From positions 310,001 through 374,000 of the forward strand of contig ML058577.1 in assembly GCA_003013855.2 (NCBI GenBank): a DNA stretch of 64,000 nt. Reading direction: 5' to 3'. Position numbers and translations under genes: made by a program. A model generated the notes under the pieces. The model did not search any database and was not told the origin of the DNA. It was given only the letters and a program-made list of their open reading frames with translations. Shown here one piece after another: positions 29,412 to 40,269 of this stretch. The DNA is from Liriodendron chinense. Lineage: Eukaryota > Streptophyta > Magnoliopsida > Magnoliales > Magnoliaceae. Numbering within the stretch: position 1 is the first letter of the stretch; the number at the start of each line of letters is the position of its first letter.

Positions 29412-31845
29412 CTAAGTGGATTGGATTTGAAATTGGGTTTGTGCTTTTGGATTGGGCTTTGGGCTAGGGCTTGGGCTTTTAGAGTTGGATATGGATTCGG
29501 ATTAGGATTTAAGTTTAGTGAATTTGATTTGGATGTGGATATGGACTTAGGTAAGTGGATTGTATTTGGATCTGGGTTTATACTTTTGGGTTGGGTTTTG
29601 CGATAGGGCTTGGGCTTTTAGAGTTGGATACGGATTTGGATTAGGATTTGAGTTTCATGGATTTGATTTGGATGTGGATAAGGATTTAGGTAAGTGGATT
29701 GGATTTGAAATTGGGTTTGTGCTTTTGGATTGGGCTTTGGGCTAGGGCTTGGGCTTTTAGAGTTGGATATGGATTCGGATTAGGATTTAAGTTTAGTGAA
29801 TTTGATTTGGATGTGGATATGGACTTAGGTAAGTGGATTGTATTTGGATCTGGGTTTATACTTTTGGATTGGGCTTTGCGATAGGGCTTGGGCTTTTAGA
29901 GTTGGATACGGATTTGGATTAGGATTTGAGTTTCATGGATTTGATTTGAATGTGGATAAGGATTTAGGTAAGTGGATTGGATTTGAAATTGGGTTTGTGC
30001 TTTTGGATTGGGCTTTGGGCTAGGGCTTGGGCTTTTAGAGTTGGATATGGATTCGGATTAGGATTTAAGTTTAGTGAATTTGATTTGGATGTGGATATGG
30101 ACTTAGGTAAGTGGATTGTATTTGGATCTGGGTTTATACTTTTGGATTGGGCTTTGCGATAGGGCTTGGGCTTTTAGAGTTGGATACGGATTTGGATTAG
30201 GATTTGAGTTTCATGGATTTGATTTGGATGTGGATAAGGATTTAGGTAAGTGGATTGGATTTGAAATTGGGTTTGTGCTTTTGGATTGGGCTTTGGGCTA
30301 GGGCTTGGGCTTTTAGAGTTGGATATGGATTCGGATTAGGATTTAAGTTTAGTGAATTTGATTTGGATGTGGATATGGACTTAGGTAAGTGGATTGTATT
30401 TGGATCTGGGTTTATACTTTTGGATTGGGCTTTTCGATAGGGCTTGGGCTTTTAGAGTTGGATACGGATTTGGATTAGGATTTGAGTTTCATGGATTTGA
30501 TTTGGATGTGGATAAGGATTTAGGTAAGTGGATTGGATTTGAAATTGGGTTTGTGCTTTTGGATTGGGCTTTGAGCTAGGGCTTGGGCTTTTAGAGTTGG
30601 ATATGGATTCGGATTAGGATTTAAGTTTAGTGAATTTGATTTGGATGTGGATATGGACTTAGGTAAGTGGATTGTATTTGGATCTGGGTTTATACTTTTG
30701 GATTGGGCTTTGCGATAGGGCTTGGGCTTTTAGAGTTGGATACGGATTTGGATTAGGATTTGAGTTTCATGGATTTGATTTGGATGTGGATAAGGATTTA
30801 GGTAAGTGGATTGGATTTGAAATTGGGTTTGTGCTTTTGGATTGGGCTTTGAGCTAGGGCTTGGGCTTTTAGAGTTGGATATGGATTCGGATTAGGATTT
30901 AAGTTTAGTGAATTTGATTTGGATGTGGATATGGACTTAGGTAAGTGGATTGTATTTGGATCTGGGTTTATACTTTTGGATTGGGCTTTGCGATAGGGCT
31001 TGGGCTTTTAGAATTGGATACGGATTTGATTAGGATTTGAGTTTCATGGATTTGATTTGGATGTGGATAAGGATTTAGGTAAGTGGATTGGATTTGAAAT
31101 TGGGTTTGTGCTTTTGGATTGGGCTTTGGGCTAGGGCTTGGGCTTTTAGAGTTGGATATGGATTCGGATTAGGATTTAAATTTAGTGAATTTGATTTGGA
31201 TGTGGATATGGACTTAAGTAAGTGGATTGTATTTGGATCTGGGTTTATACTTTTGGATTGGGCTTTGCGATAGGGCTTGGGCTTTTAGAGTTGGATACGG
31301 ATTTGGATTAGGATTTGAGTTTCATGGATTTGATTTGGATGTGGATAAGGATTTAGGTAAGTGGATTGGATTTGAAATTGGGTTTGTGCTTTTGGATTGG
31401 GCTTGGGCTTTTAGAGTTGGATATGGATTCGGATTAGGATTTAAGTTTAGTGAATTTGATTTGGATGTGGATATGGACTTAGGTAAGTGGATTGTATTTG
31501 GATCTGGGTTTATACTTTTGGATTGGGCTTTGCGATAGGGCTTGGGCTTTTAGAGTTGGATACGGATTTGGATTAGGATTTGAGTTTCATGGATTTGATT
31601 TGGATGTGGATAAGGATTTAGGTAAGTGGATTGGATTTGAAATTGGGTTTGTGCTTTTGGATTGGGCTTTGGGCTAGAGCTTGGGCTTTTAGAGTTGGAT
31701 ATGGATTCGGATTAGGATTTAAGTTTAGTGAATTTGATTTGGATGTGGATATGGACTTAGGTAAGTGGATTGTATTTGGATCTGAGTTTATACTTTTGGA
31801 TTGGGCTTTGCGATAGAGCTTGGGCTTTTAGAGTTGGATACTGAT
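29412..31845. repeat. 139-bp satellite array in 278-bp higher-order units
   Basis: About 17.5 monomers of 139 bp alternate strictly between two subtypes. Type A contains GGCTTTGGGCTAGGGC and type B GGCTTTGCGATAGGGC, giving a 278-bp dimer. Two length exceptions are visible: a 1-bp loss near 31027 and a 13-bp loss near 31404. The plus strand is G/T-rich and almost without stops. Because 139 is not a multiple of three, each monomer shifts frame, so the chain of overlapping 61-codon frames (starting TTG, no ATG) is not coding. Confidence 0.95.
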
Positions 31846-31939
31846 TATTCAAATAACGGAATTAAATAATAAATACTTTGATGTCCTATTTAAACTTAAG
31901 CTAAACTTACAACCCTACATTTCTCATGCCGTTGACGAC

Positions 31940-32992
31940 ATGATTAGGGAGCGGTTCAAGGAGTACCGCGGAGAGTTGCACCAGCGGTACAAGCGGTGCA
32001 GGACACACAATGAGGCCGTACTGTCCGCACCGCCACACGTTAGTACAGACGACTGGCGGATACTCTGCGAGAGATTTTCGTCGGAGGCTTTTCAGGTAAT
32101 ATTTACATGTACGATATCTTACGGTAACAATTAATTTCGGAATTAATTTCGCAATTAATAGAAATGTATTTTGTATAATGTGTTCAGAAAAGGAGTAGAA
32201 TAAATTCTGTGAACAGGGAAAAGTTACAAGTGAACCACGTAGCTGGTTCAAAGTCATTTGTACGACATCGTTACGACATGGTAAGAAATTATTGATGATT
32301 ATTAAGTTAATATATTATTTTGATTGGCATTTATTATAAGTCTTTTTTCCTTTCGATTGCGCAGCGGAATTCCGTCACCGGCCAGGAGCCTGGACCAGTA
32401 GACCTCTACAGAGGGACTCACTGTCGGCAGGCGACGGGATCTTGGGTTCATCCTAGAGCCAGTGAGCATTGGGTAAAAATCTTCATTTTGTAAAATTTAA
32501 TTGCGCATTGATTGATAATAATGTCATTCATGTTATTTTTTATGAAATTTCATATTTTTTCATTACAGGCGGCGATGGACACCATACGCAGTCAGCCCAC
32601 TCCCGATGGTAGTCAGCGGAGTGAGCCAGAAATCCTGAGTGAGGTGCTTGGCACCCGTTCTGGATATGTGCGTGGGCTTGGCCATGGTGCTAAGCTCATG
32701 TCACAAACTAGAGCTGGCTCCAGCCGATCCGTAGCTGGTGAGAGCGCTCAACGCCGAGCTGACATCGCAGAGAAAGAGGTTCGGCAGCTACGGGTCGTCG
32801 TCGATGGGATTCGGGAGCAGCTGGAGAGGCAGAGGGAGGAGGAGGAGAGGCGACGGGAGGAGCAGGAGAGGAGGATCGAGGAGTTGCGGCAGGAGCATGA
32901 GCGACGGATGCAGGAGATGTTTTCAGGCTCTCGCTGCACGCCTTGGCGCCTATGCCCCGCCACCTCCGCCACCTCCGCCTTCATCTTCCTGA
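31940..32992 (+). pseudogene. TnpA-like / Transposase_24 gene of the CACTA element
   Basis: This resembles the plant Transposase_24 (Ptta/En/Spm) family. Four phase-0 exons are readable: up to 32095 (RFKEYRGELHQRYKRCRTHN, DDWRILCERFSSEAFQ), 32188-32280 (NHVAGSKSFVRHRYDM), 32365-32472 (PVDLYRGTHCRQATGSWVH) and 32569 onward. The last exon contains the family motif EILSEVLGTRSGYVRGLG, then an Arg/Glu-rich coiled coil (REQLERQREEEERRREEQE) and a frame change near 32922 caused by one extra T. After that the expected tail QALAARLGAY plus a proline run ends at 32992. The true start is unclear: coding seems to begin before 31940 and may have been truncated by the satellite array. In known CACTA elements TnpA binds the subterminal repeats. 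The single-base shift makes this copy doubtful as a functional gene. Confidence 0.8.
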
Positions 32993-33214
32993 TTATTTTT
33001 TTAATATACGACTTTTAACTTGTATGTATTTGTGTGTGGATGAATATTGTTTGTTTGTGGATGTGGAATGGATTATTTATGTATGGATGATGTAGTTTTT
33101 GTTTATTTGTATGTTTGTGGATGTGAATAGGATTCAAAATGTATAGGTTTTTTTACAGGTGTATATCAGGAATTTTTCTGAATTTTGAAAACAAATGAAA
33201 CCGAGACAGGGAAA

Positions 33215-33650
33215 ACTTTTACCGACGAAATATTTCGTAGGTAAAAGTGTTTAAAATGGTTTTACCGACGAAATATTTCGTCGATAAAACATTTTTCATA
33301 CTTTTACCGACGGAATAATTCGTCGGTAAAAGTTTCAACAAGTTTTTACCTACGAAATATTTCATCGGTAAAAGTTTTAACATGTTTTTTCCTACGAATT
33401 ATTTCGTCGGTAAAAGTTTTTTCACCGACGTATCATTTTCATTCCCGACAAACATTCATATGTTTTCCCGACGAATATTTTCGTCGGTAATGGTGTAATT
33501 ATTACCTACGAAAAATTATTTCATCGGTAAAAACCTTTACCGACGGCCTTTCTGCGACGATGTTAGCCGCGAATTATTTCGTCAGGAAAAAGATTTCCCG
33601 ACGAAATTTTACTGATTACCGACGAAATCATTCGTCGGTAAAAATGGAAT
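33215..33650. repeat. CACTA right subterminal repeats
   Basis: At least ten copies of TTTTACCGACGAAA/TTTCGTCGGTAAAA-type motifs occur in both orientations, with variants (GTAGGTAAA, ATCGGTAAA). They match the left subterminal region. Confidence 0.9.
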
Positions 33651-33661
33651 TTCTTGTAGTG

Positions 33662-33664
33662 ATG
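33662..33664. repeat. CACTA target-site duplication ATG (right)
   Basis: ATG directly follows TTTCTTGTAGTG. Removing the transposon and one ATG rejoins the gypsy pol frame without a gap. Confidence 0.88.
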
Positions 33665-35400
33665 TGAGCGAGGAGGAGAATAGGGAATGCAATCATGTAT
33701 TGACGGAGTCGCTGAGTTGCCCAGACTAGGGCGAGGCAAGTCTTCTCGATCGAGGAATACCTGGTCTCGTAGTCGGTGAACTTTCGGCTCAAGTAGTATA
33801 TTGCTTGTTCCTTCTTCCCGGTCTCGTCGTGCTGGCCGAGGACACAGCCAATGGCTTCTGCTGCTACCGAGATGTATAACAATAGTGGACGTCCAGGAGT
33901 GGGTGGTACTAGGACTGGAGGATTCATGAGATATTTCTTAATGCGATCGAAGGCGACTTGGCAATCCTCATTCCATTCTTTTGGAACATTCTTCCGAAGG
34001 AGCTTGAAAATGGGCTCACAAATAGGTGTGAGTTGTGCGATGAAGCGACTGATGTATTGAATTCTGCCGAGGAAGCCACGAATTTCTTTTTCTGTTCTAG
34101 GAGGGGGCATCTCGATGATTGCTCTGGTTTTGGTCTCGTCGACCCTGATGCCATCCTCGCTCACCATAAAGCCGAGGAGCTTACCCCCCATTGCACCGAA
34201 GACACATTTCTGAGGGTTGAGACGGAGCTTGTACTTTTCTAATCTGTTGAATAACTTCTTCAGATCTTCAAAGTGTCCTTCAATTGTGCAAGATTTGATG
34301 ATCATATCGTCCACATATACTTCAAGCTCTTTGTTCATCATGTCATGGAATAGTGCTGTCATTGCTCGCTGATATGTTGCTCCTGTGTTCTTCAGACCGA
34401 ACGGCATTACCCTGTAACAGAAGGTTCCTCAGGGAGTGATAAACGATGTCTTCTCGCGATCTTCGACGACCATCTTGATCTGATTATAACCTGAGAACCC
34501 GTCCATGAATGAGAAGACCGTGTACCCAGCAGTGTTGTCGACCAGAGTGTCGATATGTGGCAAAGGGAAGTCATCTTTAGGACTGGCCTTGTTGAGGTCT
34601 CGGAAGTCGATGCACATTCGAACCTTGCCGTCCTTCTTCGGTACTGGTACGATGTTGGCGAGCCATTCAGGATAGTTGGAGACTACCAAGAATCCCGTAT
34701 TGTACTGTTTGATGACTTCATCTCGGACTTTCAGAGCCCATTCTGGCTTCATTCTTCGAAGTTTCTGTTTCACTGGCTTCATATCTGCCTTGGTTGGCAG
34801 ATGGTGTACAACGAGCTCTTCATCGAGCCCCGGCATGTCTTCATATGAGAACGCAAAGTTGGACAATCTTGGAGCTAGGAACTCTATCATTTTCTGTTTC
34901 ATCTCAGGTGAAAACGATTTTCCAATGCGTACTTCCCTAGGGATCTCAGGTGTCCCCAAGTTTACTATCTCGAAATCATCGGCTACAACATTGACTTTAG
35001 ATTCGAACTTTTTGAGGAGATCCTCTAGTTCGAGAGCTGGATCATCATCTTCCTCATCCCGAGCTTCGTCCAGACCCATGAGCTCGAAGTCTAATTCGAT
35101 GTCAAAATCATATGATTCGACTTCAAACTCATGTGACTCTTTAGACGAACTTGGCACACTATTGAATGCAGGAAAAGAAATGTTTTTTGGTTTTTGAGAT
35201 TTTTCTGAAATGGAAATGCTAGATGTTTTTGGCTTTTGAAAGTTTTTTATTTTTTTGGATTTTTGAAATTCACGGGACTTTGAACAAGCGGGCATTGCAG
35301 ACCATAATTGATCCCAACTTGTTCCAAAGTTCTGTTCGCTGCTTAAACAGACGTTTTTTTTGGAAGCCAGAGCCCTCAGATGGCTCTTTGGCTGATTCAA
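33662..35400 (-). pseudogene. Gypsy reverse transcriptase and first RNase H
   Basis: Reverse transcriptase/RNase H copies element RNA into DNA. Frame 35400-34429 starts in a lysine/serine-rich linker (KSKKIKNFQKPK), passes an acidic segment (ELMGLDEARDEEDDDPALE), and enters RT at WLANIVPVPKKDGKVRMCIDFRDLNKA... with SFMDGFSGYNQI. A TGA at 34429-34431 replaces what is normally a Trp codon. The same frame goes on at 34407 with MPFGLKNTGATYQR and the catalytic YVDD (residues 31-34 of that part). The RNase H begins near PLLLYISVAAEAIGCVLGQ and includes SSIEKTCLALVWATQRLRQY. The frame is cut at 33661 by the CACTA element and resumes at 26288. Confidence 0.92.
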
Positions 35401-35431
35401 AAGTTAGGGGAATGGATGACCATTCAGGACC

Positions 35432-36979
35432 CTACACTTCCTCCCCTGAAGAGGTGGGGGTTGATGATTCGGGCAAAGAATCACAGTCTGGCCCGATGAC
35501 CATGATTTCTTGCTGGTCGGGTTCGAGATCTGAGTCGTACTCAGTCCCTCCCGGATCACTTACCTCGCATTGCAGTTCTACAGTGAGACACATGTTTGGG
35601 ATCTGGACATCGGACCAATCCAGGGCTGGCCATTTTTCTTTCTTGGTCCAATGAATGGGCTGCTTCTGCCCCTTGCTGATGATTGTTGATGTTGATATGG
35701 GCGAGTCGTGCCCCTTGCTGATTGATGCTGAGATGGGCAAGTTGTGCCCCTGACTGGCTGGAATTGAAACAGGCAGGTTGTGCCCCTGGTTGGGAGCAGG
35801 TGTCAGAGTAACTTGCTCCTGAAGCTGCTGTATTTGACTTCCTTCTTCATCTTCATCATTTTCTTCTTCTTTTGGAGGCTTAGATGGTTCGAGAATCTGA
35901 TCCCATTGAATGGGGGGCCACGTGGCCCAAACTAGGCTCATCGGGAGGCCTTTGTGTAGTGCAGTCGGTTGATTCCCTCCTGGATCTTTGCAAAGTTCTC
36001 CTGGCTTGACGAATTGGATGGGTGAGCACCGAAATTTCTTCCTTCCTTTGTCCATGAAGATTGCCCTGTATCTGAGTCCCCATTTGCGTTGGTTATATAC
36101 CAGCGGTATCTTTCTGGACTTGAAATGATTCTTCATTCGGTATTTGAGGCTCAGACGTTCTGCCGGTGAAAAGACACGGTCTACCCTTATCGGTTCTGGA
36201 TTGGCGATAGAGTTCACAGTCTCGAATTCGAAACTGTGAAACAGGATGTCTTCTTCAGAGTGCTGGATATCGATGACCGGGATGTCTGGTTCAGTGGCAG
36301 CAGCATTGGAAGGAATGATGAGCTCCTTCTCTGCATGGATAGAGATCACTTGATTTCCATAGATGTATTTCACTCGTTGATGCAAGGTTGATGGCACAGA
36401 TCCAACCTTGTGCAGCCAAGGTCGTCCGAGCAACATGTTGAAAGAGGCTGATATATCCAGAATTTGGAATGTGATGGTGGAGACTTCCGGACCTATTTGT
36501 ACCTCTATGTCGACTTCCCCTTCCACTGATCGGCGGGTGTTGTCGAATGCTCTGACACATATGGTGCTGGGTCGAAATGAAGAGGGACTGATTCCCAGAC
36601 GTTCTGCAGTTTTGAGTGGGCAGACGTTTAAGCTTGAGCCATTATCGATAAGGACCAGCGGGACACAGAGGTCTTTGTATCGTAAGGCAATGTTGAGGGA
36701 TCGCCCATGATCGCGTCCTTCCGGTGGCAACTCATTATCGGTGAAGGTGATGGCGCATGGAGCCAGGAGTTGTCCAATCATTAATGTTATCATCTCTGGT
36801 GCCGTATCGGAGGAGACGTGAGCATCGCTCAAGGTCTTGGCAAACATTTCTCGGTGAATGCGAGACGTGCAGAGTAGCTCCCATACTGAGATTTGAGCAG
36901 GGATTGTCTTAAGCTGAGTCGCCACATCGTATGCGGCTTCATTTTTATTGCCGAGGCCTGAGAGAGCGCCTTTGGGATC
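35432..36979 (-). pseudogene. Gypsy protease and linker
   Basis: One long frame contains the retroviral-type aspartic protease active site IDNGSSLNVCPL. The catalytic Asp is residue 94 counted from codon 36925, which is a GTG and not a true start. FNMLLGRPWLH follows. After the protease comes a long linker with a repeated phrase (QGHNLPVSIPAS, QGHNLPISASIS, KGHDSPISTST), the acidic stretch KEEENDEDEEGS and a WPALDWSDVQIP box. A TGA at 36980-36982 separates it from the gag frame upstream, in the same frame. A TAG at 35432-35434 ends it, and a run of eight A on the coding strand near 35355 accompanies a frame change into RT. Confidence 0.88.
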
Positions 36980-39977
36980 TCATCTGCTCTGATTATCTCT
37001 TCGGATGCAACGTCCATTGGGATTCATGTTTCCCACTTCCGCACATTCTGGATAGGGCCATGGGACCTCTTTATAATTTTCCTCACCTTCGCCCTCTGGG
37101 ACCACCGGTTCTTGCGACAGTGTCGGTGTGGGTACCAGATCTTCCTCGTACGGAGCTTTTGCCTTGAGAACTACATTGTTGCCTGTGCTAAAGGGGTAAT
37201 ATCGAGGCTTGTCTTCATAGATCACATAAGGTTGTGGTCCTGGCTTGACCGTTCCTGGAGCAGGAGGCTCCCATGGAATGAATACTGGTCCTCTTGATAT
37301 GGCAGGGGGTTACTCTGTTCGTCCCAGCTGCCGTAGTGTGATTGACATGCCTCCGGGGTTTGCCCCTTGCAATATGACTGGCTCAACTGGAGGAGCTCCT
37401 TCCAAGACAATGGGCTCTTGCTGCTGATGAGTATAATCCCTCCATTGCGGATTGGATTGTTCTTAAACTGGAGTTGCCCCTTGCAAGATGACAGGTTTGT
37501 ATACGGGCTCGATGTGTGACTGTGCTCCTTCCAGGACGACTGGTTCCCAACATGAAGGGTTGTAAGATGCCCCTTGAACAACTGGCACATCATATGGAAG
37601 TGTTCCTTCGAGTACTACTGGCTCGGAGACTGAAGGAAGAAAGGGACTTGCCCCTTGCATGATCGGAGGAGGATTTGTTGGCCCATAAGTATAGGCATGA
37701 ATGGACTGGATAGGGGCGAAGAAACGATCAAGGCGCTCTCCTTCTTCTATGCTGTTGACAGTGGGGCCACGAGATGAGCTAGGATCCGTCGGATGTTGAG
37801 GGAGAGGATTCTGAAGAATGTTGGTGGAAGTTGCTGCAGGAGTCCCAGGGACCGAGATGACGATCTTGCGGTCATCAATCAGATCTTGTATGGCATTCTT
37901 CAAAGTAAAGCATCGATCAGTGGTGTGGCCACGTCCTTGATGGTAGGCACAATACTCATTTTCTCAGTAGTTTGGAGGCAGAGGATGAGGAGGAGGTCTG
38001 GGTGTCATCAGAGTGAGCAACTGCTTTTGTACCAGCATAGTCATGACTTGACTAAGTGGTTGAGTGAGTGGAATGAACTTCCTGAGCTCCCTGTAATTCT
38101 GCTTATTCTGGTATGAGTATTGACCATTCCCTCTGAACTGCTGCTGCTGTCGAGGTTGTTGTGGCTGTGGTTGTGGATTTGGTCGTGGTTGATACCTTTG
38201 AGGTTGGTGCTGAACCTGATTCTGCTGATGCTGTTGATGTCCCTGTGGGGGAGCGTATTGATTACCCTGAGCAGTGGTGCTGATGTTGTTTACCTCTGTC
38301 GGGCGAGGAGGAGAACCGCTGCGGTTTCCGTTCCCATATCCGATGGGTCTTCCCTCCACTCTGTTCCTTTTGACTGGAGTGGCTTGATGAGGCCATGGGG
38401 AGTTTGTCCCGGCACGGATTCCTGCTTCGACTTGCTCTCCAGCACGGATCAACTGTGAGAAATTCGCGTATGGATGCGAGATGAGATATCCAGATATGCC
38501 CGGATATGTTGAATAAACAATCATGGAGATTTGTTCTTGTCGTCGATAGGTGTTCGCATTCGGGCTGCCATAGCTCGCCAACGTCCCACATAGGCAGATA
38601 GTGTTTCATCACTCCTTTGCCTGAGAGCTGCGAGGTCGGCTCTTCTGGGTGCCATGTTGAGATTGTATGCGAATCTGTCGACGAAAGCCTGGGAAAGCTG
38701 TTCCCACGTCCTGATGCGGTGGCAGTCCAATGAGGTGTACCAATCTAGGGCATCGCCCTTCAGAGATTTTTGGAACAAACAAATGAGGGCCCCTTCATTT
38801 CCTGAGATTGCACTCAGCTCTCCACAGAAGGCCTTGAGATGTGCTGTGGGACAACCGCTGCCATCGTATCTTTTGAATTTTGGTACCTCAATGAGGTACT
38901 TGAGCATCTGGGAAAGGACACAAGTCTCTGAACTTGGTCGAAGGTAGATCTATTCCTTGTTGCCGCTGAAGCTGATTTTGCAAGATCTGGAACTGCTCCC
39001 TGCAACTCGTCCAGTCCTGAGTGATCTGTTCGAGCGACTGGTGCCTCTTGGAGTAAGGCACGTTCTTCTTCGGCATAGTGGTCGATGTCTTCGACCCTAT
39101 GCGCTTGCTGAAAAGCAACCGCGGGTTGCTGAAATTGATTTGATGACTGAACTGGATTCTGATGAACTTGTGCTTGAAAGGATTGTAGCTGAACTGGAGA
39201 CTGTACTGAAGGTTGAACTGGAACTTGCTGGAAATTAACTGGAGATTGCTGAATTGAAGATTGCTGGAAATTAACTGGAGTTTGCTGAATTGAAGATTGC
39301 TGAAAATTAACTGGGATCCCATCGGCGGGGATGTGTTGGAATTGAAAAGTGCTCCTGTTTGCAGGAGGATGAGATGCTGGGAAGTGACCCCCTTGTTGGG
39401 TATTCGCCACTGTCCGCTGATTGATGTGGGCTTGACACTGACCCCCATTGTGGGCATTCGCCAGTGCTGTCCCTGTTGCTGAAAATTGAATTGAAATCCC
39501 ATCGGCGGGGATGTGCTGAAATTGAAAAGGGGTCCCATCGGCGGGGACATGCTGAGATATACTGAAACTGTTGTTTGTAAGATTGACTGGAAGCTGACTG
39601 GAAGTCCCTGCGACGGGAGTGCTTTAAGACGGCCTTGTCGTCGCGGGAAGGTATTGAGGAGGATGCCCTATAACGAAGGGCTGAGATGGCTGCTGTCGGT
39701 AGTCTTGGGCAGACTCCGATGGTTGTGCTTGATTTGAACTGGAGGCCGGAGGGACCCGGCATGGCTGCTGAAATTGCTGAACTGGGCCAACCTGATTGTT
39801 GGCTGCTGTGGTGGCTTGTGCTTGCATGAATTGCAAGAGCATTTCTTGCATTGCTCTCATTCCTTGTGCCAATTCTTGCATGATTGGCGTATTCTCAATT
39901 GGTCGTTGCGCTGGAGGTTGCGCTTCGGTCATTTCAAGAGCGGGGAAGAGATGAGTTTCTTCTTCGTGATCGGACAT
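36980..39977 (-). pseudogene. Gypsy gag polyprotein region
   Basis: Gag would form the virus-like particle. ATG at 39977 begins MSDHEEETHLFPALEMTEAQ, about 270 nt after the primer-binding site. A Gln-rich low-complexity stretch follows (QQSSIQQSPVNFQQ repeats, about 39620-39130). The retrotransposon gag domain is at about 38907-38540 (FKRYDGSGCPTAHLKAFCGE, DALDWYTSL, WEQLSQAFVDRF). A Gln/Pro-rich hinge and a zinc-knuckle-like YCAYHQGRGHTTDRC (about 37950-37905) come next, then repeated PVVLEGA/PVILQGA phrases. Frameshifts occur in the Gln-rich part and near 38560. In-frame stops are at 37964 (TGA), 37463 (TAA), 37310 (TAA) and 36980 (TGA). Confidence 0.85.
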
Positions 39978-40249
39978 GGCTTGCTGTGCCCGAGTGCGGA
40001 TTATGCTGCGGAAGGGAAGTTGTTTCCGAACACGTTGAACCCGAGGAGGCGCAATGGTGAGGACTATACTCTACTCTTTTTGGGTTTTAGGGTTTTCTAT
40101 TTTTTTGAGGTTTGGGATTTTCTATTTTTTTTTTGTTTTGGTTTTGGGTAGAATGCTATGCAGATGAGATTGTATGAGGACTAATGACTTTCAAGTATAG
40201 GAATGATTCTATTTTTCAAGTCGGATCACGACTAGTGGGACTAGCTTAT

Positions 40250-40266
40250 CCCTAGCGGAGTCGCCA
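40250..40266 (-). other. Primer-binding site (tRNA-Arg type)
   Basis: The minus strand reads TGGCGACTCCGCTAGGG, three bases after the 5' LTR end. As I recall, Ogre-type Tat elements use a tRNA-Arg primer with a very similar TGGCGACTCCG start. The match to a tRNA 3' end cannot be tested here. Confidence 0.75.
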
Positions 40267-40269
40267 TTC

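Larger units (their letters stand above)
26289..33661 (+). mobile_element. CACTA (CMC/EnSpm) DNA transposon, 7,373 bp
   Basis: Perfect 12-bp terminal inverted repeats CACTACAAGAAA ... TTTCTTGTAGTG are flanked by the 3-bp TSD ATG. Both subterminal regions (about 26310-26840 and 33215-33650) are crowded with TTTTACCGACGAAA and its inverse in both orientations, as expected for TnpA binding sites. Inside are a GC-rich candidate 5' region, minisatellites, a MITE fragment, a 2.4-kb satellite array and a TnpA-like gene. I see no TNP2/TnpD transposase domain, so the element is probably non-autonomous. It sits within gypsy pol in the opposite orientation. Confidence 0.93.

Noticed and set aside
29421..31816. 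Chain of overlapping 61-codon frames (MDLKLGLCFWIGL / MYLDLGLYFWIGL types)
   Set aside because: They start with TTG, not ATG. The 139-bp period is not a multiple of three, so each frame is only the stop-poor satellite read in a new phase.
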